This document shows, piece after piece, positions 54,501-61,964 of a stretch of 64,000 nucleotides of DNA. The DNA is from Liolophura sinensis (Eukaryota > Mollusca > Polyplacophora > Chitonida > Chitonidae), in assembly GCF_032854445.1 (NCBI RefSeq), contig NC_088305.1:191001-255000 (forward strand). Direction: 5' to 3'. The notes beneath the pieces were generated by a model. That model was not told the DNA's origin. It did no database searches and worked only from the letters and a program-made list of their open reading frames with translations. Position numbers and translations under genes: made by a program. Within the stretch, counting starts at the first letter, position 1. Each line of letters opens with the position of its first letter.

Positions 54501-56513
54501 GCTTTAGTGCAAACAGCTTGTGAGTCTGAACATCTTCTATCAAGTCCACATAGCTGAAACCACTGCAAACATTTGAACAAAAAAATTACACAAAATTAAT
54601 TATCAGAATTGTGTAAGTAAGCTACACCATAATTTGCATATTTCATGTTCACAAGAGTCACTCAAGCTGGATGGAGGATGCGAGAATGCTCAAGGTAAAT
54701 CACTCTCATTCCAAGTTTGTAACAAACATTCTCAGGTGTGACACTGAGATATGAACACTATATTGGATGGAAACAAGAGGACTTCAGTCAATGTTACAGT
54801 GCACCATTAACTGCTTATTGTGACTAAGGTCTCAAAAATGGTGCCAACAAGGGAATAAGCAAACTACCTGTCGAAAGACAAGTCACAGCCATTGTCCATG
54901 GCCAGTGCAACCTTCATGCTGAGTTCATAGGTGCTCCCAAGAATGGCACTAAACATATGTACATTAACACACACTGTTACAATCAGACAACAATGCCAAG
55001 AAGTATGGATTGACAGACAAAGTGAAGAAAACATAATGCTTCGAGACAGTAACTGAAAAAAATAAATTCAAATATACTTGTACATCCATAGTGGTCATTC
55101 GGAGGGATTCTGTTCTACACAGGCAGTGAAAGCTGAGGGACAAGATGTCAGAAAAAATCAGCTTGAGACAAGTGATATTCAATGAGTGTGAATCACCAAG
55201 TCAACAGCTGACAGTTAGTGAATGCTGAGGAACAGGATGTCAGAAAATATCAGCTTGAGACGAGTGATATTCAATGAGTGTGAATCACCAAGTCAACAGC
55301 TGACAGATAGTGAATGCTGAGGAACAGGATGTCAGAAAATATCAGCTTGAGACAAGTGATATTCAATGAGTGTGAATCACCAAGTCAACAGCTGACAGAT
55401 AGTGAATGCTGAGGGACAAGATGTCAGAAAATATCAGCTTGAGACAAGTGATATTCAATGAGTGTGAATCACCAAGTCAACAGCTGACAGATAGTGAATG
55501 CTGAGGGACAGGATGTCAGAAAATATCAGCTTGAGACAAGTGATATTCAATGAGTATGAATCACCAAGTCAACAGCTGACAGATAGTGAATGTTGAGGGA
55601 CAGGATGTCAGAAAATATCAGCTTGAGACAAGTGATATTCAATGAGTATGAATCACCAAGTCAACAGCTGACAGTTAGTGAATGCTGAAGGACAGGATGT
55701 CAGAAAATATCAGCTTGAGACAAGTGATATTCAATGAGTATGAATCACGAAGTCAACAGCTGACAGTTAGTGAATGCTGAGGGACAGGATGTCAGAAAAT
55801 ATCAGCTTGAGACAAGTGATATTCAATGAGTGTGAATCACCAAGTCAACAGCTGACAGATAGTGAATGCTGAGGGACAGGATGTCAGAAAATATTAGCTT
55901 GAGACAAGTGATATTCAATGAGTGTGAATCAGGAAGTCAACAGCTGACAATTTTTGATACCCAATCCCCAGCATGCAATATTATTAGACCGAAGAAACAG
56001 TGTACTTGATCAGCTAGTTCCTTAAATTGCTGCATTTTTGCATCAATAGTGGAGTTAACCATCGTCCAGTTGTTTACTTTACAAACAAGCAGACGTCAGA
56101 GAGACAGACGAAGGGAGGTAACGGCAGTAGAATAAACACACATCATCACTGGATTTTAGCACAAGATCGTTGTCTATTGTGGAATATCCACTATGACAAA
56201 TGGAACCAAGAATGATTCCATTAGGTATAATTAAGGCTTGTCACAAAACAACACGGATAAAACAGACACTGTATAAATAGAAACTATACAGGAGAAAGCG
56301 TAAATAAGGCATAAAAATCTGTTCTATCATCTTAATGATTAATATCCACCATAATTTCTATCTTGACCATGTTGTACATGACGTATTAACATGCAGTATT
56401 ATTCATAGTCAGAATCAAAGTAACTATTAGTCTCACCCTTCTCCTAGTCTTGACCGCACATAGAATCGCCGCTCACCAACTCTAATGCTTTCCTTCCCGC
56501 ACACACAGCCCAT
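39465..56513 (-). CDS. STK16: STK16 serine/threonine kinase, complete, 7 exons
   Basis: Numb-associated-family kinase; the family member is N-myristoylated and palmitoylated and acts at the Golgi. Exons on the minus strand: 56513-56437, 54562-54322, 51013-50874, 44668-44548, 41426-41331, 40594-40470, 39591-39465. Total 927 bp with all phases joining, giving 308 residues (human 305). Seen: MGCVCGK start (Gly2 myristoylation and Cys3/Cys5 acylation signal); Gly-loop GEGGFSYV about residues 24-31; beta-3 Lys46 in FALKRI; helix-C Glu62; HRD at 152-154 with Lys156 and Asn159; MDLGS at 171-175, the DLG form of DFG that STK16 also has; YRAPELF at 204-210; DERTDIWSLGCVLYAM. All catalytic residues are present. 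The coding sequence is spread over 17 kb because its introns are packed with minisatellites. Confidence 0.97.
39592..40150. other. STK16 intron 6, plain part
   Basis: No array or exon; nothing recognisable before the SINE at 40163. Confidence 0.5.
40163..40416 (+). mobile_element. SINE family 1, near full length, target duplication visible
   Basis: Plus-oriented: CTCAGTTGGTTAGCGCG (A box), GCTGTGAGTTCAAGTCCAGC (B box), GGTCGTGGGTTTTCCCCCGG, GTGAAATATTCTTGAGTAC, then the CACCAATCAAATAAATAAAT tail. Flanks CAAATGTTAGGG (40151-40162) and CAAATATTAGGG (40417-40428) differ by one base and are the likely target duplication. STK16 intron 6. Confidence 0.92.
40470..40594 (-). CDS. STK16: STK16 exon 6
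   Basis: Acceptor cttccag/TCCTTAGG, donor TTCAC/gtaagt. Encodes SLGCVLYAMAFLESPFESAY then QHGDSIALAAGGGNIKFPSN, aligned to human SLGCVLYAMMFGEGPYDMVF. Confidence 0.95.
40712..40938 (+). mobile_element. SINE family 1, 5'-truncated
   Basis: Plus-oriented copy lacking the A-box head: CTCTCACCAATGTGGTCACT, GAGTTCAAGTCC, TCCTCTCCGGCCGTAAGTGG, ATAATGCTGGCCGCTGTCG and the AAATAAATAAAAAAATAAA tail. The 26-bp array Q starts directly at the tail. STK16 intron 5. Confidence 0.92.
40939..41167. repeat. Minisatellite Q, 26-bp unit, ~9 copies, at a SINE tail
   Basis: Units of CTGTGTGACCTGGCAACATC plus CACATA, starting exactly where the A-rich tail of the upstream SINE ends. Between exons 5 and 6 of STK16. 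Confidence 0.95.
41331..41426 (-). CDS. STK16: STK16 exon 5 (activation and APE segments)
   Basis: 32 codons, phase 0 at both ends, between ttgacag and gtaaag. Encodes DLAAERCSMLYRAPELFNVE then NHVSIDERTDIW; human has DWAAQRCTISYRAPELF...IDERTDVW. Confidence 0.96.
41520..43868. repeat. Minisatellite R, 40-bp unit, ~57 copies, STK16 intron 4
   Basis: Units marked by CCATCACACTGACAATTCA, GGGGCCTTGGTGACAA and then TAAA, CAAA or TTAG. Variants carry GGGGCCGCCTTGG or GGCCTAGG. The start is about 95 bp from exon 5 and no splice junction is contained in the unit. Confidence 0.97.
43869..44547. other. STK16 intron 4, plain part
   Basis: No exon or array. A possible worn SINE tail at 43985-44025 (AACAACAATCAAATAAA). 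Confidence 0.45.
44548..44668 (-). CDS. STK16: STK16 exon 4 (catalytic loop and DLG)
   Basis: Acceptor ttctcag/GGACGTG, donor CTGCAG/gtaggc, 121 bp. Encodes DVKPANVMIADDETPVLMDL then GSATKARVQISNHSEALALQ; with the split Arg of exon 3 it makes HRDVKPAN. The metal-binding motif is DLG, as in STK16 of other animals. Confidence 0.96.
44752..45835. repeat. Minisatellite S, 43-bp unit, ~25 copies, STK16 intron 3
   Basis: Units marked by CATGCCATAAACCTGGCAAA, TCCTGGAGAAAAAC and CACTCTCAGA or CACTGTCAGA. It lies about 85 bp from the exon 4 acceptor and does not contain it. Short open frames on both strands are artefacts. Confidence 0.97.
45985..50873. repeat. Minisatellite T, 81-bp unit, ~58 copies, starts at STK16 exon 3 donor
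   Basis: Largest array in the window. Units contain TGTACATGTAATGGACTCAG, TGTGCATGATCAGGGACCAC, TTAGAGAAACACCCCAATG and TTGTACAGAATACCTGTGTG. Copies decay left of 46190. The right-most copy begins at the exon 3 donor: GAATAC/CTGTGTG on plus is CACACAG/gtattc on minus, and most copies repeat that junction. Because 81 is divisible by three and the unit is largely stop-free, it creates open frames up to 629 codons. A block near 48051 recurs at 49914, an offset of 1863 bp (23 units), so multi-unit segments have been duplicated. Confidence 0.97.
50874..51013 (-). CDS. STK16: STK16 exon 3, donor abuts a 4.9-kb array
   Basis: Acceptor atttcag/AAAGGATC. Encodes KGSLEDRMQSLAKSSKCMKE, EDLWQFFLGICKGLQAMHNL and ends SPPYAHR, leading into the HRD loop. 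The donor CACACAG/gtattc is immediately followed by a complete 81-bp repeat unit, and most of the >50 downstream units repeat CACACAG-GTATTC. Reading past the true donor in the exon frame meets a stop within the first unit. Confidence 0.95.
51122..51206 (+). mobile_element. SINE family 1, 3' fragment
   Basis: GGGGAGAACCCGACTCTG, CCATAATGCTGGCCACC and GAAATATTCTTGAGTATG are the SINE middle and tail. The usual CACCAATC tail is replaced by the AAAACACAACTGG repeat that flanks the next element. STK16 intron 2. Confidence 0.8.
51236..51642. mobile_element. MITE-like element with ~23-bp terminal inverted repeats
   Basis: Left end TTTAAAGGAGAAGAAAATTT and the reverse complement of the right end TTTAAAGGAGATGAAAACTT match at about 21 of 23 positions. 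The interior of ~360 bp has no coding capacity. A direct repeat AAAACACAACTGGAAAAA lies outside each end (51207-51224 and 51639-51656, continuing with one mismatch for five more bases). That repeat is long for an ordinary target duplication, and the right copy overlaps the terminal repeat by a few bases, so the exact boundaries are uncertain. In STK16 intron 2. Confidence 0.72.
51712..51880 (+). mobile_element. SINE family 1, internally deleted
   Basis: Keeps the head GGGGCCTCTGTGGCTCAGG, then jumps to AGGCCGTATATGGGAAGATC, GGTCGTGGGTTTCCCTTGGG and AAATACTCTTGAGAAGG; the B-box region is missing. STK16 intron 2. Confidence 0.85.
52265..54085. repeat. Minisatellite U, ~101-bp unit, ~18 copies, with higher-order structure
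   Basis: Units marked by GGACCTTATTGGATATCAGA, CTTAACGTGACTGTCAGGC and CACAGTATTCACTAACAACC. The translations of 52813-53034 and 53319-53540 are identical at an offset of 506 bp, i.e. a five-unit higher-order repeat. A related start recurs 304 bp (three units) further. STK16 intron 2; no exon junction inside the unit. Confidence 0.97.
54095..54280 (+). mobile_element. Worn SINE family 1 remnant
   Basis: Only faint: GTTCAAACTCAGCTTCTGCT in the B-box area and AAAGTGAAAAATTCTTAGG with CACACCAATGAAG at the tail. Sits between array U and STK16 exon 2. Confidence 0.5.
54322..54562 (-). CDS. STK16: STK16 exon 2 (kinase N-lobe)
   Basis: Acceptor tttgcag/TGGTTTC, donor TATAGG/gtgagt, 241 bp. Encodes GFSYVDLIEDVQTHKLFALK, RITNHSRQDEEIALKEVEIM, RMLTHPNVIPLEET and ends VLIVMPFYR. 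Contains beta-3 Lys, helix-C Glu and the hinge. Confidence 0.96.
54563..55110. other. STK16 intron 1, plain part with a possible exon-like patch
   Basis: 54864-54957 on the minus strand has ttag/TGCCATTC...TTCGACAG/gtagtt boundaries, but inserting it between exons 1 and 2 gives an early stop and there is no family match. It could be repeat-derived or a poison exon. Nothing else is seen. Confidence 0.35.
55115..55950. repeat. Minisatellite V, 92-bp unit, ~9 copies, STK16 intron 1
   Basis: Units marked by CAACAGCTGACAGATAGTG, AATGCTGAGGGACAGGATG and CTTGAGACAAGTGATATTCA. Very uniform, thus recent. No splice junction inside. Confidence 0.96.
56437..56513 (-). CDS. STK16: STK16 exon 1 (start codon, acylation signal)
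   Basis: ATG at 56513, donor GAGAAGG/gtgaga. Encodes MGCVCGKESIRVGERRFYVR then SRLGEG. MGCxCG is the lipid-modification signal of the family. Found from the match to the kinase start; it is too short to stand out as an open frame. Confidence 0.95.
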
Positions 56514-57327
56514 TTTCCACAAAATGCTGAGGCCCCAAGCATTCATATGGTTAATTTGTATCCTCTTTTGATTTTACTTTGTCTAGTTTCTCTGTATATT
56601 TGTACATTTAACAATTAAGCACCTGAGTTTCACTGCTATTTAAAGTGTTTAGGGCCTATATTAATAAAAAAAAAAAATCAATGTAACAAACAGCATGCAG
56701 TGACAGCATCGATCTGTACAGTTCAAACGCTTTTCCACAGGTCTTAGTGTTCAAAATACAAAGGACTATACTGACAACAAGACTATGCCCTGAGCATATA
56801 TTCTATCATTTTTCACTATCTAGGCCTATACTTAACTTTGTAAATTTAACTTACACACATACAAGCACACAGAGGACAGACTGCTTTTTAGCCCGAATTT
56901 CAAGTTGGACAAAAATGAATCAAATACTGTCACTGGTAGTCTTCTTATACAGCTGTCAGTTATGATCTAAAGTTCAATTCATCTGGTAACCTGGTTCAAT
57001 AAGATAAAATTGATACGGGAGTACACGGAATAAGTGACTTTATCTGTGTTTGACATAAGCAAAGATAGCATGTACCGGGCGATAACGGAACAGACAAGTT
57101 TTGCTACATCAGGAGCACCATTCTGTTTGCCAATGATATCACAAATAAACTCCTTCTGAATTCCTAAGGTATTTCTGTGAAACGTCAAAAGATCAACAAC
57201 ATGCTATCTAAACCATTTAGCATTTAACGCAACTGCACACTGTTTACAGCAGGAGCTCTCCTGTCAGGGAAGGAGCATTATGTCGTACATCTCGTCATTT
57301 CTCGCGGTATCTGGGTGATTCATTGAA
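56514..57327. promoter_or_regulatory. Candidate bidirectional promoter region, STK16 / DCTN2
   Basis: The two start codons are 814 bp apart and diverge, so the promoters and 5' untranslated leaders of both genes should lie here unless non-coding first exons exist elsewhere. No TATA box or known core element could be assigned with confidence. An A-run is at about 56668-56680. No tandem array is present, in contrast to both flanks. Confidence 0.4.
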
Positions 57328-57366
57328 ATGGCTGCGGACCCAAAATATGCCAATTTACCGGGCATA
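57328..57366 (+). CDS. DCTN2: DCTN2 exon 1 (start codon)
   Basis: The 13 codons MAADPKYANLPGI end at GGCATA/gtaagt, phase 0. The start sits in cattgaaATGG, a reasonable Kozak context. Chosen because the family begins with M(A)ADPKYADLPGI. Confidence 0.94.
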
Positions 57367-59806
57367 GTAAGTAAATTGAGCCTCAAGTGATCGTCATTGC
57401 AAGTTGCTGATGATGGTTTGGTTCACTGCGTAACGTAAAGCAATCCAGCAATGATCACTTCAGTTGCATACATTTGGGAAAACTTGACATAATCAGGCAC
57501 GAAAACTGGTGCCCCGGTGGTACGACGACGTACCATATGTCGCATTACTTTTACTACTGACAGCGACAAGGCTGCCTTCAACATTGTGTGACATTATAAT
57601 GTTGGCACCATTGACGGTGCACGTCCTGATTTTAAAACAGTCTTTCTGTTTTGAAGAATGTCTCTCCCGTTTGTTTAATCAATTGCTCTGGTTGCCCTCC
57701 CGATTTTTCCCTATTGATTTTTCCCTCAGTGAGTTGTTGCTACATTTTATGTAGGCCTACATCTTGCAAAGTCGGGTCAGTTGGCTCAACGACACAGTAA
57801 GCAGCTCTCATAAAAATTTCATCTTTTGGCTGCATTAGTTTGCCGTTCACTCTGTTCATTTTAAACCTGTGTGACTTGTGAGACTCGGCGACTGGGACTA
57901 TTATAAATGTCACCTGAATTGAAGCTGACTGCATCGCCGCTCCACGTCCACCAAATTCCAGCTTGTTGTTGATAAAATTCTTTTTTCATCACTGCTTTGA
58001 TTTAAGAGAAACAAAACTAGCCCATTAATGAATCGAGACATGGTATACTAAAAATTCTATGTCTAACAAAACCATTCCCAAAACTTTGGGTATTTTCCTG
58101 TCCACATTTAACACTGTCTATCTTTTAAAATGTGTAAGTTTCTCAATCAGTAATGATCAGATGAATGGAACAGATCTTGCAGGGGTTTTAAAGCATTTCT
58201 GTAAGGCCCACATTATTCATTGTAGGCCATTGCCACAGGCCGCCATGATTAGTCGGCCTTCAGATGAATTCAGTAAACTCTGTGATGCAGAGTTTCCTGA
58301 TGTTGAACTCCCACAATACAGGCACTTTGAAAGTGGTACAGCCATCTGTTGACCATCCCAGCACAAAAGGCAAGGGTCCAGGTGGACCTGGCTGGATATG
58401 CTCTGAAATCGTTTTACAGGCTTTTTATTCATGACATAGATCTATAGTAGTTTCATGTGGTTAACAGTTTACAGAGTACATCTGTGTGCATGGGCCTTCA
58501 TTATGTTGGTCACCATTAACTAGTTTGGACTTTTCATTTATTTTATTCACTTATTTTTTTATTTATTTTTATGTGAAAAGTAGTACAGCCATGGTCAAAA
58601 GGGCCTTACTGCTTCTGATGCCACTGCAGAAAAAAAAACACATCTTAGAGAATTTTCGATAGCAATCTGCAGCTAGTTAAATATGTTGCCACTGTGTAAA
58701 ATGAAATTGTACAAATTAACCTCTTCTCAAGGCACCACTCATGCAGGCAGAGTGAGCACAGTAGGTATGTACTGGCTGATGCACTGATTTGAATTCTTAA
58801 GGTGAAAAAAATTGCTGTGATTGGTGAGTTTTGATGAGCTCATGGTAGTGATTTTGAAGGAGCAATGGACCATTCCAGCTTGAAGGTTGGAATTTTCATT
58901 CCCATTTAGAGGATGATTTATGTGGGGAAATTTGATTGCCATGCAAAATGCTAAGAATATCATCATAGCTGAAGTAGTAGGGTCTGCCCTGTTTTTAGAT
59001 GGAATTCTTAGGCAACACCAAGGTTTTTGTGTTTTATGAGTAAGCCAAGATTATGTTAAAAATATATCAAAATAACATAAAAATGAAAACTCACCTCTTC
59101 TATTTTTTCTTGATGTTTTGTTGATTTTCCTGTCTTTCAAAGGTTTACAATCTTGTTAATTTATGTTCAGCATGAAACATTGAAGGGATTGTCCAGATTT
59201 CTGTTAAATTAGATGGTTATCATGTTTTACTTTTGTTTTTATATCCTCCTCAGACATTGAGGAAGATTTAGTCCTCTCGTAAATCAACAAAGGATGAACA
59301 AAATGTCTGTACTTTGGTATTTCTATTCTGTCAATAGGACCTGAATTCTCCAGATGTGTATGAAACCGGAGATTTACCAGAAGATGACCAAAATGATGTG
59401 AATGTAAGTAAATGGTTTGGGGATTACCAGTCCCCTAAGTTTGAGGTACATATACATGTTCTTAAGTGACCATGTCATGATTTACAGAAACAGGAACATT
59501 TTACATTGTCATTCTTCCACTTTGAACATAAACATCTTCCTGTTTCATTGCTCGCAACAAAACCCTCTGGGTTTTTGCATTAGGGTCATATCTAGAAACA
59601 AATTGAAGGTTCCAGCCCTGTGGATTACAGCTGGGCTACGATGACTAATGATGCCCTCAAAATAAATGCCCCCCAGAATAATGATCCCAAAATAATCACA
59701 GATACACATTAGGATAGTTGAATGATTTGATAAACTATAGTATAAACGCCTGATAAAAGTGTCTGTATTAGATTTAATGTAGGCTTGTGCTTCAGTCTTC
59801 ACAGAC

Positions 59807-59853
<47 letters not shown>

Positions 59854-61935
59854 CATTTGGTTACCTATATACATGTACTGTTTTTTTTTTTACTCAAGCT
59901 GCTTTTGTAGAGCAGCTGGTTAGATGCATGCAGTCCATAATGACACTACCATTTTAGTTTTTCTGTGGGGGGCCTCCGTGGTTAGCACAGCAGCGTGGTG
60001 CAATGATCCAGAAGCCTCTCACCAATGCGGTCGCTGTGAGTTCAAGTCCAGCTCATGTTTCCTCTTCAGCTGTTCATGGGAAAGTCTGTCAGCAACCTGC
60101 AGATGGTTTAAAATTTCTCATTTAAAATATCAAATTCTAAACATATAAGTAAATAAATCACAGCTATAATAATTTTTGAAATTTTGTAAAATGACTCTCA
60201 AAATGATGCTTTCTGAGATCTTTAATTGTATAAATGAAAGAAATTTATATAAAAACTTAACTTTATATTGTTAATTGATCATATTTTTATTTATATTATC
60301 TTGGTAGTGTTAATACAGCTTGATTGGTTTGAGTGCCCAACAATTAGGGAGCCGTTAATACAGCTTGATTGGTTTTAGTGCCCAACAGTTAGGGAGCCGT
60401 TAATACAGCTTGATTGGTTTTAGTGCCCAACAGTTAGGGAGCCGTTAATACAGCTTGATTGGTTTGAGTGCATGTTTTCTGGAAACTAAAATGGCTCTAG
60501 GTTTGGCCCTTTGTTATAACCATTATTGGGAAGCACAACCAAGATCATACAAGGTTATCTCCCTTTGTTTGAAGAGATTGATCAATTTGTTGTGTTGATA
60601 CTTAAACCCAGAACAGAATACATTACAAAGAAAGCAAGGATATAGTATTTGTGATGAAGAGCATAATCCTTACTCATGAAATGCATGCATACAATTTTGT
60701 GATATGATTGAAGACTGTGTTTGGAATTAATTTTGTTTACAGGAAGAGCTTAATAATGAAAATGTAGAGAAGCTCTCTGTTGATGTGAAATCTGCTTATT
60801 CAAAGTTCAAGGGCAAAGATGTTAGTGCTGGAGCAGTTGGTAAGTTCTTGATAACTGGATTTTAATGAGATTTTAATTTGAGGTTATTTAGCCACATTAG
60901 GACTTTTAACCCTTAGGGGTCTGGTGGTTAGCATTCTAGCACAGCACAATAATCCTGGAACCTCTGACCAATGCGATCATTAGGAGTTCAAGCCCAGCTC
61001 ATGCAGACTTCCTTTCCTGTCGTATGTAGTAATGTGTGCCAGCAACCTGCCAATGGTTATGGGTTTCCTGCCACCATAATAATGCTGGCTGCGATCATAT
61101 TGTTGAATATGTGTATGGCGTGAAAGATCAAATAAATAAAGAAATAAATATTAACCCTTTTTCACCTAAATTTTATAAGCATTAAGCCTAATATCAGTGG
61201 ATCATAAATTAAAATTCAACATGTTACATTTGCTAGGTTTGCTTCAATGAGGAGAAACAAAAATAACAGACTTGCGGCACACAGACGTGGTGCTTTGTGT
61301 GTACATTTGCTCACATACAGCCATTTTTTGTGTACATTGCTCACATACAACCATTCTGGTGTGTACATTGCTCACATACAGCCATTTTTTGTTTACATTG
61401 CTCACATACAGCCATTTTTGTGTATACATTGTTCACATATGGCCATTTTTGTGTGCACATGTCTCACATATGACCATTTTTGTAGATCACACTAATTCTT
61501 CAACTTTTTGTGCATATAAAATAGCAACTTTCAGTGTGATGTATGCTACATGTAATTTGATTTTGAAGACAAAACGCCTGGGCTTTAGTGTGTATATAAT
61601 AATCCCCATGGAAAGTGTTAGAATGAACACATTGCAAACATACGAAAACTTGAACAATAACCAAAAAAGCTGTGGTAGAGGTGCATGACAGAGTAATAGT
61701 CATATATATTATCTAAAATTCAGTACATGTAGACTTCGGTTTTCAATTTTATTTCTTTAAATGTCATCTGAAATACTAGAGTATGTTCTTAAACTTTAAT
61801 TATTCAGTCAGACCACACCTTAGGCTTAATTATATCAAGAATACATGTATGCCACTTTATCGTCTAGATTTCTCAGACAGCATCAGCAAGGGACGGCGCA
61901 CAGGCTATGATGTCCACAAAACCGAATACGAACTG
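57328..61935 (+). CDS. DCTN2: DCTN2 (dynamitin, dynactin p50) N-terminal part, 4 exons
   Basis: The p50 subunit of dynactin, the dynein activator complex; its N-terminal extension anchors to the Arp1 filament and its coiled coils build the shoulder. Exons: 57328-57366, 59338-59403, 60743-60839, 61868-61935; the rest lies right of base 64000. Phases join and give 90 residues: MAADPKYANLPGI, DLNSPDVYETGDLPEDDQND, SVDVKSAYSKFKGKDVSAGA and DFSDSISKGRRTGYDVHKTE. Human DCTN2 has MADPKYADLPGI, PDVYETSDLPEDDQAE, AAYDKFKDK and [20 protein letters not shown], so the identity is secure. The gene is divergent from STK16. Confidence 0.96.
57367..58383. other. DCTN2 intron 1, plain part
   Basis: No array. 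A 64-codon minus-strand frame (57740-57934, starting MQSASIQVTFIIVPVAESHK) has a fair start context but no recognised family, and it is kept only as a possible unidentified exon. Otherwise nothing is seen. Confidence 0.4.
58384..58630 (+). mobile_element. Interspersed repeat family 3, copy 2
   Basis: Collinear with 30433-30672 over about 240 bp: GCTCTGAAATCGTTTTACAG, CATCTGTGTGCATGGG against CATATGTGTGAATCAC, TGGACTTTTCATTTATTTTA, AAAGTAGTACAGCCATGG. In DCTN2 intron 1. Confidence 0.7.
58631..59337. other. DCTN2 intron 1, 3' part
   Basis: Plain AT-rich intron; nothing recognisable besides an A-run at 58629-58640. Confidence 0.45.
59338..59403 (+). CDS. DCTN2: DCTN2 exon 2
   Basis: Acceptor tcaatag/GACCTG, donor GTGAAT/gtaagt, 22 codons in phase 0: DLNSPDVYETGDLPEDDQND then VN. 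Highly conserved acidic dynamitin N-terminal motif. Confidence 0.96.
59404..59965. other. DCTN2 intron 2, 5' part, with (TA)n
   Basis: Plain intron containing a short TATATA microsatellite at about 59812-59846 and a T-run at about 59881-59891. Confidence 0.6.
59966..60107 (+). mobile_element. SINE family 1, 3'-truncated
   Basis: GGGGGCCTCCGTGGTTAGCA head, CTCACCAATGCGGTCGCTGT, GAGTTCAAGTCCAGCTCATG and GTCAGCAACCTGCAGATGG, then it stops. DCTN2 intron 2. Confidence 0.88.
60308..60474. repeat. Minisatellite W, ~46-bp unit, 4 copies, DCTN2 intron 2
   Basis: Units of TTAATACAGCTTGATTGGTT, GAGTGCCCAACAGTTAGGGA and GCCG, almost identical: a young, short array. Confidence 0.93.
60743..60839 (+). 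CDS. DCTN2: DCTN2 exon 3
   Basis: Acceptor tgtttacag/GAAGAG, donor GCAGTTG/gtaagt. Encodes EELNNENVEKLSVDVKSAYS then KFKGKDVSAGAV; the AYxKFK core is the conserved part. Confidence 0.94.
60913..61152 (+). mobile_element. SINE family 1 copy, worn
   Basis: GGTGGTTAGCATTCTAGCAC head, GGAGTTCAAGCCCAGCTCAT, GCCAGCAACCTGCCAATGG, ATAATGCTGGCTGCG and the GATCAAATAAATAAAG tail. DCTN2 intron 3. Confidence 0.85.
61297..61486. repeat. Minisatellite X, ~32-bp unit, ~6 copies, DCTN2 intron 3
   Basis: Units of GTGTACATTGCTCACATACA then GCCATTTTTT; open frames on both strands come from the repeat. Confidence 0.92.
61487..61867. other. DCTN2 intron 3, plain part
   Basis: AT-rich intron leading to the exon 4 acceptor; nothing recognised. 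Confidence 0.45.
61868..61935 (+). CDS. DCTN2: DCTN2 exon 4 (last one in window)
   Basis: Acceptor tcgtctag/ATTTCTC, donor GAACTG/gtaagt. With the split codon it encodes DFSDSISKGRRTGYDVHKTE then YEL, matching human [23 protein letters not shown]. Confidence 0.95.
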
Positions 61936-61964
61936 GTAAGTGTGAAAAGTTTATTCATCATGAA

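Noticed and set aside
54864-54957. Possible extra exon between STK16 exons 1 and 2
   Set aside because: It has AG and GT borders, but inclusion gives an early stop, it has no match in STK16 proteins, and exons 1 and 2 join perfectly without it. A poison exon cannot be excluded.
57740-57934. 64-codon minus-strand frame in DCTN2 intron 1
   Set aside because: Fair start context, but no family is recognised and no continuing exon could be found; the length is within chance.
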